Of a DNA stretch of 64,000 nt, positions 13,086 through 22,878 are shown in pieces (positions within the stretch are counted from its first letter, which is position 1; every line of letters starts with the position of its first letter). The notes under the pieces were generated by a model, which searched no databases, was not told the origin of the DNA, and saw nothing but the letters and a program-made list of their open reading frames with translations. The position numbers and the translations under genes were made by a program. Location of the stretch: positions 3,912,969 to 3,976,968 of the forward strand of contig NC_053401.1 of NCBI RefSeq assembly GCF_016859285.1, given 5' to 3'. Source of the DNA: Xiphias gladius. Its lineage: Eukaryota; Chordata; Actinopteri; Istiophoriformes; Xiphiidae.

Positions 13086-13845
13086 ATGCAGGTATGCACA
13101 AACAGGAAGGACCGCAGAAATGATATTAAACGCAAACCACCAACACCCTCCGTCTCATCTCTTTTAGTATTGGCATTAAATGTTTGCCAGATCATCGTAA
13201 AAATCACAAGACCTGTAGAAAAGTTAAAAAAAAAAGGGCTGGACTCAGATCAGATCTTGAATCCGAACGTGGTGGATCAACTGTCCAGAAAATACATCAT
13301 CTATCACATGAGAAAGTGTTTACTTTGGTGTCACAAACTCCTGGCCCCCTCTTGGCTTTACTTACATGCGGGTAGCTGCTGGAGGACCGACTGGAGCGAC
13401 CCCACATTTCTTATCGGACAGCACAGCCTGGTGGACGCTCTGCAAACTGCAGGAAGGGGGGCGGCAATGAGGCCCCTGTCAACATGGAGCTACAAAGAAC
13501 AGAAGAAAAAAAAAAAGAGAAAAAGAATAAGAAAGTTCACTTCATATGCTCCTTCCAGGACAGAGGCGTCCTGCGTAAAACGACGGGCCGCTTTCGCATC
13601 GACGATTCGCGGTAAGATCTTCTAGACGAACGCCGGCAGACGGGATCCGATCATGTGTGTGTGTGGGGGGACATGAGTCTGATACTGATCCGATTACTGG
13701 ATCTGACTGAAAGGAACTCCGAGGTTAAACCCGGAAATTTGACAAACATTGAGACCGGAATTGTAGAAAAGGTTTTGTAAATAAAGTCTTGTGGACAGAA
13801 ATCTGAATTTTAAAGTTTTTTTTCTGGTATCACCCTCAAAAGCAG

Positions 13846-13846
<1 letters not shown>

Positions 13847-13887
<41 letters not shown>
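13847..13887. repeat. TG microsatellite
   Basis: A perfect TG run about 95 bp before the candidate exon at 13,982. Confidence 0.9.
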
Positions 13888-13981
13888 TGACCTTTACTCT
13901 TCATCTTTCTGCCTCGTTTCCTGTCAGGTTAACAGTTACGTCAAATGAATTAATAACACAGTTTTTGGGTTTTTTTTACAG

Positions 13982-14197
13982 TCCAGCAGCTTCCGTGGTG
14001 TCAGTCCCCTGAAACCTACGATAAAACCGGCCGACACCTCCCTCCCCGGGGAGATGATCCCGCCAGAGACGATCCGCGCGGGCCTCTGTAACAGGTCCCG
14101 GATGCCGCCAAGGCCTCCGGTCGTGGTAGCACCGTGGGCGACCGGGGATCCGCCGCGGGGCCGGTTTCTTGTGCCAGGCAACACGGGGCCACTTTGA
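13982..14197 (+). other. Candidate terminal exon of an unrecognised gene
   Basis: A pyrimidine-rich tract and TTTACAG acceptor end at 13,981. The frame that follows is open for 71 codons to TGA at 14,195-14,197; it starts SSSFRGVSPLKPTIKPADTS and is proline-rich. I do not recognise the protein, no upstream exon could be paired with it, and GC-rich DNA favours open frames by chance, including on the other strand. Low confidence that it is coding. Confidence 0.15.
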
Positions 14198-14720
14198 GCG
14201 AAGTGGAAGCAGCAGATACCACGGGATCAAAATGCGAGTCAAGGTCCTGCGTTCAAAACCTTAGACAACTTTAAAAAAAAAGTGCGTAATATCTGCAGTG
14301 TGCGCGCCGAGAACACACTCGTTGCGCGGCCACATTGGGAGCCATGGGTCCTAAAACACACGCTGAGTTCTCGTGTCGTACCGGTGAATTATTGATACGT
14401 TTTACACGCAAGCAGCATTGAAACACTGCGGAGCTCAACTTGACCCATTCAACATACACAGCAAGCGAAGGCGCTGGCAGTAACAGCTGCCTCGCATTTC
14501 ACGGGCTCGTCGTGGGCTCCCCTCACCCGCTGCAACTTCCATAACCGCGCTGGGGGGAGAAAGTAGGACACCGAGCGGGTCGGTGGCTTTTACCGGGACC
14601 GAGCGAGCGTCAGCGCCGGATTTGATGGGAGGGGGGGGGGGGGGTCGACTCGCGTCCCGGGCGATGACCGGGCTCCGGGCTGCTTCAGAGGGCCGGGTAG
14701 TCGCCGCTTGAAACGCACGA
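14030..14720. promoter_or_regulatory. CpG-rich patch, possible promoter
   Basis: CpG dinucleotides are much denser here than in the flanks, most clearly at 14,040-14,170 and 14,540-14,720. It lies 0.5-1.2 kb beyond the 3' end of atp5f1c, where the human order would place the start of TAF3. No TAF3 exon was found, so this is inference from composition. Confidence 0.3.
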
Positions 14721-15240
14721 GACGCAATCCCATGAAAAACACCACGAGGCTTAAAAAAAAAAAATTAAATATTAAAAAAACAAAAAAAACAAAAATTAAT
14801 AGTCAAATCAAACCCTGTAATAAAAAAACAAAACTTCAGAACAGAACTTGCTTCACAAAAGGTGGCATTTATGGAAGAAATAATTGTGTTGGTTCGGGTT
14901 AGATTGTAACGCGTTTCCGCCATTTCGTCTGTCCACTGTGTATTTACACAACAGAGGGGATCTGGATTTAGGAGTAAGATCCACGTGGATTCTTCACCAC
15001 TGAAAACACTTTTCCTCTTCGGCCTCCGAACAGTGCTGAATGGACACTGAAGAAAACTTAAAAAAAACGAAACGAAACCAACACAAACCGATTATCACCG
15101 ACTGCCTGTAAAAGCAGCGACACCTTTGGAGGATGAACTTCCAGAAGAGTAAAGCACCAACATTCATCTTTTCTCAGTCATCAGGTTTTATTGGGAGGAA
15201 ACAGATACAGGGACTGAGGAACAGATGATGGCTCCGTGTA

Positions 15241-15253
15241 AGAGCTTTATTTT
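15241..15253 (-). terminator. Polyadenylation signal of atp5f1c
   Basis: AATAAA reads on the minus strand at 15,251-15,246, about 110 nt downstream of the spliced stop codon in the last exon. A second AATAAA at 15,192-15,187 could serve as an alternative. Confidence 0.7.
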
Positions 15254-15360
15254 CTCTATATATTTTACAAATAGAAGCACAAATGTTCATTTGACTTGAC
15301 AACACTCGTCTGAAGTGCTCTGAAGCGCTGCAGGCAATGGAAACGATGATCTCGCCCCGT

Positions 15361-18300
15361 TTATCTGCAAAGAAAAGAAAAATTAAAATTAAAAAAAAAA
15401 GGTAAGAACACTCGACATAAAGAGCCCGTCAGACCAGACAAAGAAAAGTGTTAAACAAGCTGAAACCTAAAGGGCATCTCGTCTATTATAATCAAAGAAC
15501 TTATGGCACACACTTCGCTCACTTCTGCAGCAAACTAGCCCGCGGGGGATCCTAACGTTACAGTCTACTCTACAATGTTACCTCCTCTGTTAAGACAAGC
15601 CTCAGTTCCTGAGTTCAGCGGCGGGTGAGGGTGAGGAGGAGCAGATTAGGTCAGAGAGGAGAATTAGTCATGAAAGAATGTGAAATTTAAAAAAAAGACA
15701 TGCTTGGTTAAGAGGGAATCTTTCTGGGGAGAGGGGCAAGAAAGAAAAAAAGAAGGGGGAGGTCACAGAGGTCAAAAAAGTTAGAGGAATATAATCAAGG
15801 GGTGAGTCAGAGAAAAATCTGCACATGAATGGAGGAAGATAGAAAAGTGGTGGAATAAAAAGAGAGAAACGGGGAAGAAAATGAGGCAGAGGAGAGAAAA
15901 TATTGTAGACCTGGTGAAAAAAAAGAAAAAAGAAAAATGGACTTACAGAGCAGCAGCTCCGGAGATGATCTCAATGAGCTCCTTGGTGATGACGGCCTGT
16001 CTGGTACGGTTGAAGGTGAGGGTCAGCTTGTCAATCATCTCGGCTGAAAGGAAGGGAGAGGAATCCGTCAGTCCGTGTCAAATGTAAAACTTGGTCACGG
16101 AGGTGGAAAAGTGGTGTCGGGGCACGGGTCGGCCCCCCACCCCGAGGCGCGCGTTTCAAACCGAACCGTGACAAGGTCTGAGAAGTGACGGTCGTGACAC
16201 GAGATCATATTCCAGTAACGGTAGAAGGAAAGTAAATCAAATACAGGAACAAAACGCTTCTGTTTTTTTCTCAGTGTGTATCTTATTTCTACAAGATGCA
16301 ATCGTCGTGATCAATATTACAAATAATTTATTTATTTTTTTCTTTTAAAACGGAAAATAAAATTGCCAGCAATTTGGGGAAAAAAAAAAAAAAATCGATC
16401 GATCGCTGAATTCATTTGCCGTACATTCAATGATTTAACTTCTCAAATGTGGGGTTTTGCTGCTTTTTCCATTTTTTAATAAAAATCGGTGTAAATTGAA
16501 AATATTTAGGTTTTCGATTCTCAATTTGACAAAACAAGCAATTTGAAAATTGTCATCTTGGGCTCTCGGTAATCGTGATATTTCATAATTTCTGACAGTT
16601 TTTAACACAACTATTCATTACGGAAAATAAAAACAGATTAAATTGGCAACGAAAATGGTCAATAGTTGACGCCCTAATTACACCTCATGTCTATGGGAAG
16701 CACTTAACCTCCACTTGGCTGCAACTAACAGTATTCTTCATTATTGCTTAAATCGATTCATCGGTGGGTATGTAAAATGTCCATCCAAGTCCCATGATCC
16801 CACGGTGCCGTGTTCAACTTACTTAACGTAATTCACTTGCACTGCAATTGTATAAACTGTGAAATATAGAAATCCTCACATTTGAGAAGCCGATACCAGA
16901 GAATGGTTGGCATTCTTTGACTTAAACAAAATACACCGACTCAGTCAGTCAACTCATATTTTGAGCACTGATTGAAACGTTTTGAGGAGAGAGAAAGATT
17001 TAGCTTCCTGTGATGGTTTGCGCCAACTAGAGTCTGGAGTTGCGTCAAGACATCTGAGAAGCTAAAACACCGTTTCTAAGACACTCCAACCCTTCAGATA
17101 ATCGTGCTGCAGGAGGGACACTGTATCAGCACAAAAAAAAGCTCCCTGACTCCCGAAAGACCGGAACGTGAAATGTGCTGGTCAGGAAGAACCGGAGTCT
17201 TACAGGCGTTCTTGCTGGCGCTGTCCATAGCGGTCATCCTGGCACTCTGCTCACTGGTGGAGGACTCCTTCAGGGCCAGGTAGATGATGTTGACCAGAGC
17301 AAACTCCTGGTAGTTCCTCAGCACATCGGCATCAATGTCATCGTAGACGCCCATGTTCTCTGTTTTCGGGGGGGGGGTAGACACAATGTTCAGTATCTCT
17401 TTGACTGGGGCGAATCAGGTGAAAGTGTCTGTAACAAAATAACCTGTACAACCTGAGTTAGCAACTGTGTCTGTGGAAAACACAGGCTTGTGGTCCGTCT
17501 TGTAGGAGATTACAGACCTACATCGGAGAAAGGGGAGATTTTGTGATTGGGGACCCTACGGTGTTTTACCCATTTAAAAAGAAACAGACAAGAGCTTGAA
17601 AACGTTTTTACACAAATCCAAAAGAACAGTCAAAACAAAAAGTATCGTACCTGAATCTGTTGTAGATGACGGAGCCCTGGTCAAACTCGTATCCAGAGTT
17701 GAGCATTTCGGTGGCGATGATGGAGGCATCACCGAAGCTGGGCGGCTTACGGCCGACTTCCTTACAGTTCAGCATGATGTGCTTTCCATGAGTTCTGGTG
17801 AGGGACAGCTCGCATTAACAATCTCCACACTTTCTCTAACTCTTAATTCTTTGACACGTGTTTACGTTTTTTGCTAAAATACGCTATTATGAATAGTGAC
17901 TTAGAGTCACGCGGTTGGTTTAAATCAGGTTCTCAACTGTTTAACGCCCACAAACCCAGTTTAAATCCAACAGTTCGCACGACAGAAGGCTCAGCTGAAT
18001 ACTGTTTCACCCTGCAGAGAATAGTTAAAATAAAATCTGTAATATCAGGAAAAATCCTGGCATTAAAAATGATCTCACTTCGTACTTTTCCAAAAAACAA
18101 AGCTCTGCATTAATCCTTTAGTGTTTGAGTGAAGCACCCTGGGCTTCGCTGGTGACAGGTTTTATGCTACCAGAGCCAACAAAGCAATTACAGTCATCAA
18201 ATCACTACCGCAAAACAAACTCCGGCATTACAAAACTGTCCAAACTGAAGCCACTACGCACGTGGCTTTTGCCAGCAGCGAGAACTGGGAAAACTACAAT

Positions 18301-21300
18301 TCATCCGATTCGCCAACGGCCGTCATTGCTCCGAGCCTCTTAACACTGAGGCGCAACACCCCAGCTAAAAATCATCACAAACATCTGTCCCTAATACACT
18401 AAGACTGGGCCTGACTCATGGCGTTCAGTGTTATGAAGAGGGGGGAATCGTACCTGTGCAGCAGGCCTCTCAGCTTGTCTCCCACGTTGATCACCATCAC
18501 CTCCTTGCCAGCGCCCGTCAGGTTGGCGATCTCGCTCTTAATGGCCTTGGCCACACCGGAGTGGATGGCACCACAGAGCCCGCGGTCGGAAGTCACACCA
18601 ATGAGCAAATGCTTGGCGGCCTTGTCCTCCGGCACTTTGATGTCGGCCTTCTCGTACAGAGCTAGAGAGCAGAGGGGAAACGGTGGAATATAAATTCAGT
18701 GTCCAAAAAATAAAAACAACACACATGATCAAGAGTACAATCAAATTTTTTTAAACAAGTGAGAGGTGACATGGAGGCAAAAGTGTACATACACAGAGCA
18801 CCGGTGCCGTAGACTCGGGCTGGCTTCAGCTGCTTCTCAGCACGAGCGTACTTGGCAGCGGCCACCATTTTCATGGACTTTGTGATTTTCTGGATGTTCT
18901 TGATGGACTTCAACCGAATGGTGACTATAGGAGAGAGAGAGAAAAAAAAAAAAAGGGCATCACTCACAATGTTAGAGTGGGGCAATACGACAAGTCAAAT
19001 TAGTCACCAGTCACCTGATTTTGCTATACGTTTCTACCAAAGTGTCTGGTATCTGTACTTTCTTTAGTTTTATCAGATCATGGAAGGCGACGTTGCAAAT
19101 CAATACGCAGGACTCCCTCCTGGTAATGTCTAATTTACAACATTTGTTAATCAGTATACTTAAAAAGGTGCATGTGTGTGTGTGTGTGTGTATGTATTTT
19201 AGCCATACATCTCACTGAATTCCATTCACATATCTGGCAACTTGATTTTTGTTTTTTTATTCTTTTTTTAGTGATAATGATGCAAATTTTGTTGAACAAC
19301 AATAAAAGCCTCTCAAATCCCTAGGATAGGCTCTGCAATTCGTCATCACTTATTTCAATAATTTCTTTTATAATACTTGTCCGCCATATGACTGCATATC
19401 TGGGGTGTAACCAGTGTGAGATTATAGTCAGCAATGTGTTGTTGCGCTGTTGTATTTTATTACTAAAAAAAAAAAAAAAAGACAGAAAAACTGTGTGTAG
19501 GTTGGAGAGGTACTTACTGTCCTTCAAGGTAGCCATGTTCCTGACCTGCCCACTGTGAAGAGAAGTAATAAGTGAGAGATTTAGCTTGCAGGCGCCGTCG
19601 ACATGCAACAGTATTATCCACACAGCCGAACTTCAACAGCAGCTTCTGGTTAACGCCACGTTATCGTGGAATAATCTGAATTATGACACGAAGAACTCCG
19701 GTTAGCCCTGCAAGTGGGTTAGCATCAGTTAGCTCCGCACAGGAAAGGCGTTTAAAGTTAACCCTAGCTCATGATATCGCCGCGGCCGACGTGTGTGTGT
19801 GTGTTTTTGTGTGTGTGTGTGGTGTTAAAACGCGCATTTGCTCAGGTTCGTTCACCGGTGAAATGTTCGCTCCCCTGTCTGGATCCTCGCACAATGTCAG
19901 TTAGCACTTAGCTTCTAGCCGGCTGAACCTGTCCATTCATTAGCCGCGGCCTCCGCGTTAGCACGTCCTTGCTCTCGAGAGCCGCCTGCATTATAGTGTG
20001 CTAGCTTACGCGTCGGTTCCAACCACACATGTCCAGGGAGAACGTACGAAGGAGATAAAGTTAAAGACTGATGTGGAAGTATTCAAATATTTGTGACTTT
20101 ACCATTGTGGGGAGAACACCAACAGGCTGCTCCTGGTGAACATGGTTACTCCGATGAAGGTCAGACACGCAGGACTCCCTCCTGGTAATGTCTAATTTAC
20201 AACATTTGTTAATCAGTATACTTAAAAAGGTGCATGTGTGTGTGTGTGTGTATGTATTTTAGCCATACATCTCACTGAATTCCATTCACATATCTGGCAA
20301 CTTGATTTTTGTTTTTTTATTCTTTTTTTAGTGATAATGATGCAAATTTTGTTGACAATAAAAGCCTCTCACAAATCCCTAGGATAGGCTCTGCAATTCG
20401 TCATCACTTATTTCAATATTTTCTTTTATAATACTTGTCCGCCATATGACTGCATATCTGGGGTGTAACCAGTGTGAGATTATAGTCAGCAATGTGTTGT
20501 TGCGCTGTTGTATTTTATCTATTAAAAAAAAAAAAAAAAAAGTTTAAAAAACAGTGAACAGTGTTTGTGTATTTTAGCCATACATCTCACTGAACTCCAT
20601 TCACATATCTGGCAACTTGATTTTTGTTTTTTTATTCTTTTTTTAGTGATAATGATGCAAATTTTGTTGAACAACAATAAAAGCCTCTCAAATCCCTAGG
20701 ATAGGCTCTGCAATTCTGCATCACTTATTTCAATAATTTCTTTTATAATACTTGTCCGCCATATGACTGCATATCTGGGGTGTAACCAGTGTGAGATTAT
20801 AGTCAGCAATGTGTTGTTGCGCTGTTGTCTTTTATTACTTAAAAAAAAAAAAAAAAAAAGACAGAAAAACTGTGTGTAGGTTGGAGAGGTACTTACTGTC
20901 CTTCAAGGTAGCCATGTTCCTGACCTGCCCACTGTGAAGAGAAGTAATAAGTGAGAGATTTAGCTTGCAGGCGCCGTCGACATGCAGCAGTATTATCCAC
21001 ACAGCCGAACTTCAACAGCAGCTTCTGGTTAACGCCACGTTATCGTGGAATAATCTGAATTATGACACGAAGAACTCCGGTTAGCCCTGCAAGTGGGTTA
21101 GCATCAGTTAGCTCCGCACAGGAAAGGCGTTTAAAAGTTAACCCTAGCTCATGATATCGCCGCGGCCGACGTGTGTGTCTGTTTGTGTGTGTGTGGTGCT
21201 AAAACGCGCATTTGCTCAGGTTCGTTCACCGGTGAAATGTTCGCTCCCCTGTCTGGATCCTCGCACAATGTCAGTTAGCATTTAGCTTCTAGCCGGCTGA

Positions 21301-21517
21301 ACCTGTCCATTCATTAGCCGCGGCCTCCGCGTTAGCACGTCCTTGCTCTCGAGAGCCGCCTGCATTATAGTGTGCTAGCTTACGCGTCGGTTCCAACCAC
21401 ACATGTCCAGGGAGAACGTACGAAGGAGATAAAGTTAAAGACTGATGTGGAAGTATTTAAATATTTGTCACTTTACCATTGTGGGGAGAACACCAACAGG
21501 CTGCTCCTGGTGAACAT
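15361..21517 (-). CDS. atp5f1c: ATP synthase F1 subunit gamma, mitochondrial
   Basis: This is the central rotor-shaft subunit of mitochondrial F1Fo-ATP synthase, which couples proton flow to ATP synthesis in the matrix. Coding exons on the minus strand, 5' to 3', are 21,477-21,517, 20,897-20,931 (duplicate 19,518-19,552), 18,793-18,924, 18,454-18,661, 17,651-17,794, 17,453-17,517, 17,204-17,359, 15,947-16,043 and 15,361-15,364. They join in frame to 882 nt (293 aa; human about 298). The presequence begins [13 protein letters not shown] and the mature start is probably ATLKD. Family hallmarks are [20 protein letters not shown] in exon 3, [10 protein letters not shown] in exon 4 and [12 protein letters not shown] in exon 7; the C-terminus is [12 protein letters not shown]. 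Exon 6 uses a weak GTTGTA donor. The 5' end is tandemly duplicated, and the stop codon overlaps a splice donor. Identity is certain; which exon 2 copy is spliced is not. Confidence 0.96.
16300..16680. repeat. Copy of the GGGCTGCAACTAACGATTA family in the last atp5f1c introns
   Basis: Phrases atatttaggttttcgattct, gtcatcttgggctctcgg and ttgacgcccta match the family's body and end. It is degenerate. It lies between exons 8 and 7. Confidence 0.55.
16716..16935. repeat. Second copy of the same family, next to the first
   Basis: It starts ggctgcaactaacagtattc and contains cctcacatttgagaagccg, both characteristic of the family. It lies in the same atp5f1c intron. Confidence 0.55.
19105..20166 (-). 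repeat. Tandem duplicate, left unit, carrying copies of atp5f1c exons 1 and 2
   Basis: This unit is nearly identical to the start and end of 20,167-21,540. It holds an intact exon 2 copy at 19,518-19,552 and an exon 1 copy at 20,103-20,143 encoding the same 13 codons. Both units start with the 10-mer acgcaggact, which recurs at 21,541, immediately after the right unit; this is the pattern of a direct duplication through microhomology. Observed differences between units are few: single-base changes, TG-run length and A-run length. The exon 1 copy lies next to duplicated intron rather than the native promoter and has no acceptor, so it should not be used. Confidence 0.9.
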
Positions 21518-21540
21518 GGTTACTCCGATGAAGGTCAGAC
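20167..21540 (-). repeat. Tandem duplicate, right unit, carrying the promoter-proximal atp5f1c exons 1 and 2
   Basis: The right unit is about 312 bp longer than the left one because it contains an extra internal copy of a block of about 285 bp. It carries exon 2 at 20,897-20,931 and exon 1 at 21,477-21,517. Unique sequence with a GC-rich start (gcgcaggcgcgg) begins right after it at 21,551, only about 35 bp upstream of the ATG, so this is the unit joined to the true promoter. Confidence 0.9.
20255..20859. repeat. Internal extra copy of an intronic block (copies 19,195-19,480, 20,255-20,541, 20,580-20,859)
   Basis: A block starting tattttagccatac and ending in a run of about 16-19 A occurs three times: once in the left duplication unit and twice in a row in the right one. 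It has no open frame and lies in atp5f1c intron 2. The second and third copies are separated by about 38 bp of A-rich sequence. Confidence 0.88.
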
Positions 21541-22878
21541 ACGCAGGACTGCGCAGGCGCGGATTAAGGGCAAAATGGACGAATGCTGCCTTCGTGCACC
21601 GGCAGAAATATCGTTAAAAAGAGGTTCACAAGAATGAAGTTGTCGTCCAGCATGTCCGGTCTGTCACTGCTATAAAAGGCAAATAAAGCAAACGCTTCCT
21701 TCACTTTTGTCTCTTTCTTCCTCAAATTATTTTATTTTACTCTAAACATTCCGTTGTTCACACTTTGGTATTAGCTATTCACTTGACTGGTATTCCCCTC
21801 TGGCCTGTGCCAATAGTTTTGTGATGTAAACTTTTGATTTTGATTTTTTTTTTTTTTTTTACATTTTTATGTTGTACATTTAATATAATATCTAAATTAT
21901 CCGAGCAGCCTTGTGGGCGAGGATGCCACGGCTGTTGAAAAGTATCTCATGTATGTTTTTGTTTTTTGTTTTGTTTTTTGTTGTTGTTGCTGTTGTTGTT
22001 GTTTGTTTTTATTGTTTTTTCTTTTTTTTCTTTTTTTTTTAATTACTTTGAAGACCTTTGCATCTATGAACACCTAAGTCACACAGGTAAGAACCTGTTT
22101 TTTCAAAGACAATTTCAAAGCTAAACTTTGAAAGAACCTGTAAGTTTCACTTACCCCTATTTTGAAGATATGTCCGGAAACCTCAGAGACACTTTTGTTC
22201 ATGTGTATCGAAACTTTTCTCGTGCTGCACCAATAAAGAAAACTTTTAACCCGTTTATTTTTCCCAGTTGCTGCTCTTCTCCAGGCAAACGCCGAAGGCA
22301 ACCGGACGTGACATATATCTTTGCCCAGTTTAGTACGACGCATTATCGAAATTTAAAGGTTCATTTATCATTTTCATTAATTAAAACAACGGTATTAATT
22401 ACCTTTATATTGTCCTTCTCTTATATTGTCATGTATGTATTGACTTCTATTGCTGGGGTTAGGAAAAGGTGCTTAACTATTTGGAAAATTAATTTAGAAA
22501 AAAAAAACCTAAATATTTTCAATCCATGTTTTCTTTTCAAAGTTTTTCTTGTATTTATCTTTAAAAAAAACAGAGGCTGTACGTTCTGTGACTTGAATGT
22601 AATCATCAATACAAACTTCACAAAACTTCTATTTGTTTGTTAAAGCAAATTAGTAACGCGACAAATCATAACGATTGCGTTTGGTAAAATCGGAGCCCTA
22701 CGAGGATGCTTTGAACGCAGCAAATGTTATCGCGAGTTTTTAAGATCACACGCGGAAGCTGTTTGTGTCGGTAGCGGTTGGTCGCGTTTGGGCTGCGATT
22801 CGAGCGAAAAATTCTACCGGTATAGTCTGAATTTAAACGTTATACCGAGTGTTTTACGTTTGCTATAGCTGGTCCGCG
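21541..22878. promoter_or_regulatory. Divergent promoter interval between atp5f1c and kin
   Basis: The two genes are head to head, with about 1.36 kb between their start codons. On the atp5f1c side there is a GC-rich stretch at 21,550-21,600. On the kin side, TCGCGA at 22,730-22,735, about 145 bp before the ATG, resembles the core of the TCTCGCGAGA element of housekeeping promoters. Between them lie a T/GTT-rich stretch (about 21,840-22,040) and AT-rich sequence (22,080-22,650) with no gene I can support. Transcription starts are not visible from sequence. Confidence 0.5.

Larger units (their letters stand above)
1..15224. other. Left arm without a supportable gene
   Basis: Most open frames here come from CA/TG arrays or homopolymers. 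In human, TAF3 lies beyond ATP5F1C, so its promoter or first intron could fall here, but I could not find its N-terminal histone-fold exon on the minus strand. Stretches not covered by separate entries (for example 574-1,429, 1,661-3,077, 3,927-4,522, 5,824-6,489, 8,626-9,300, 11,100-11,950, 14,730-15,224) show nothing I can name. Confidence 0.5.
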
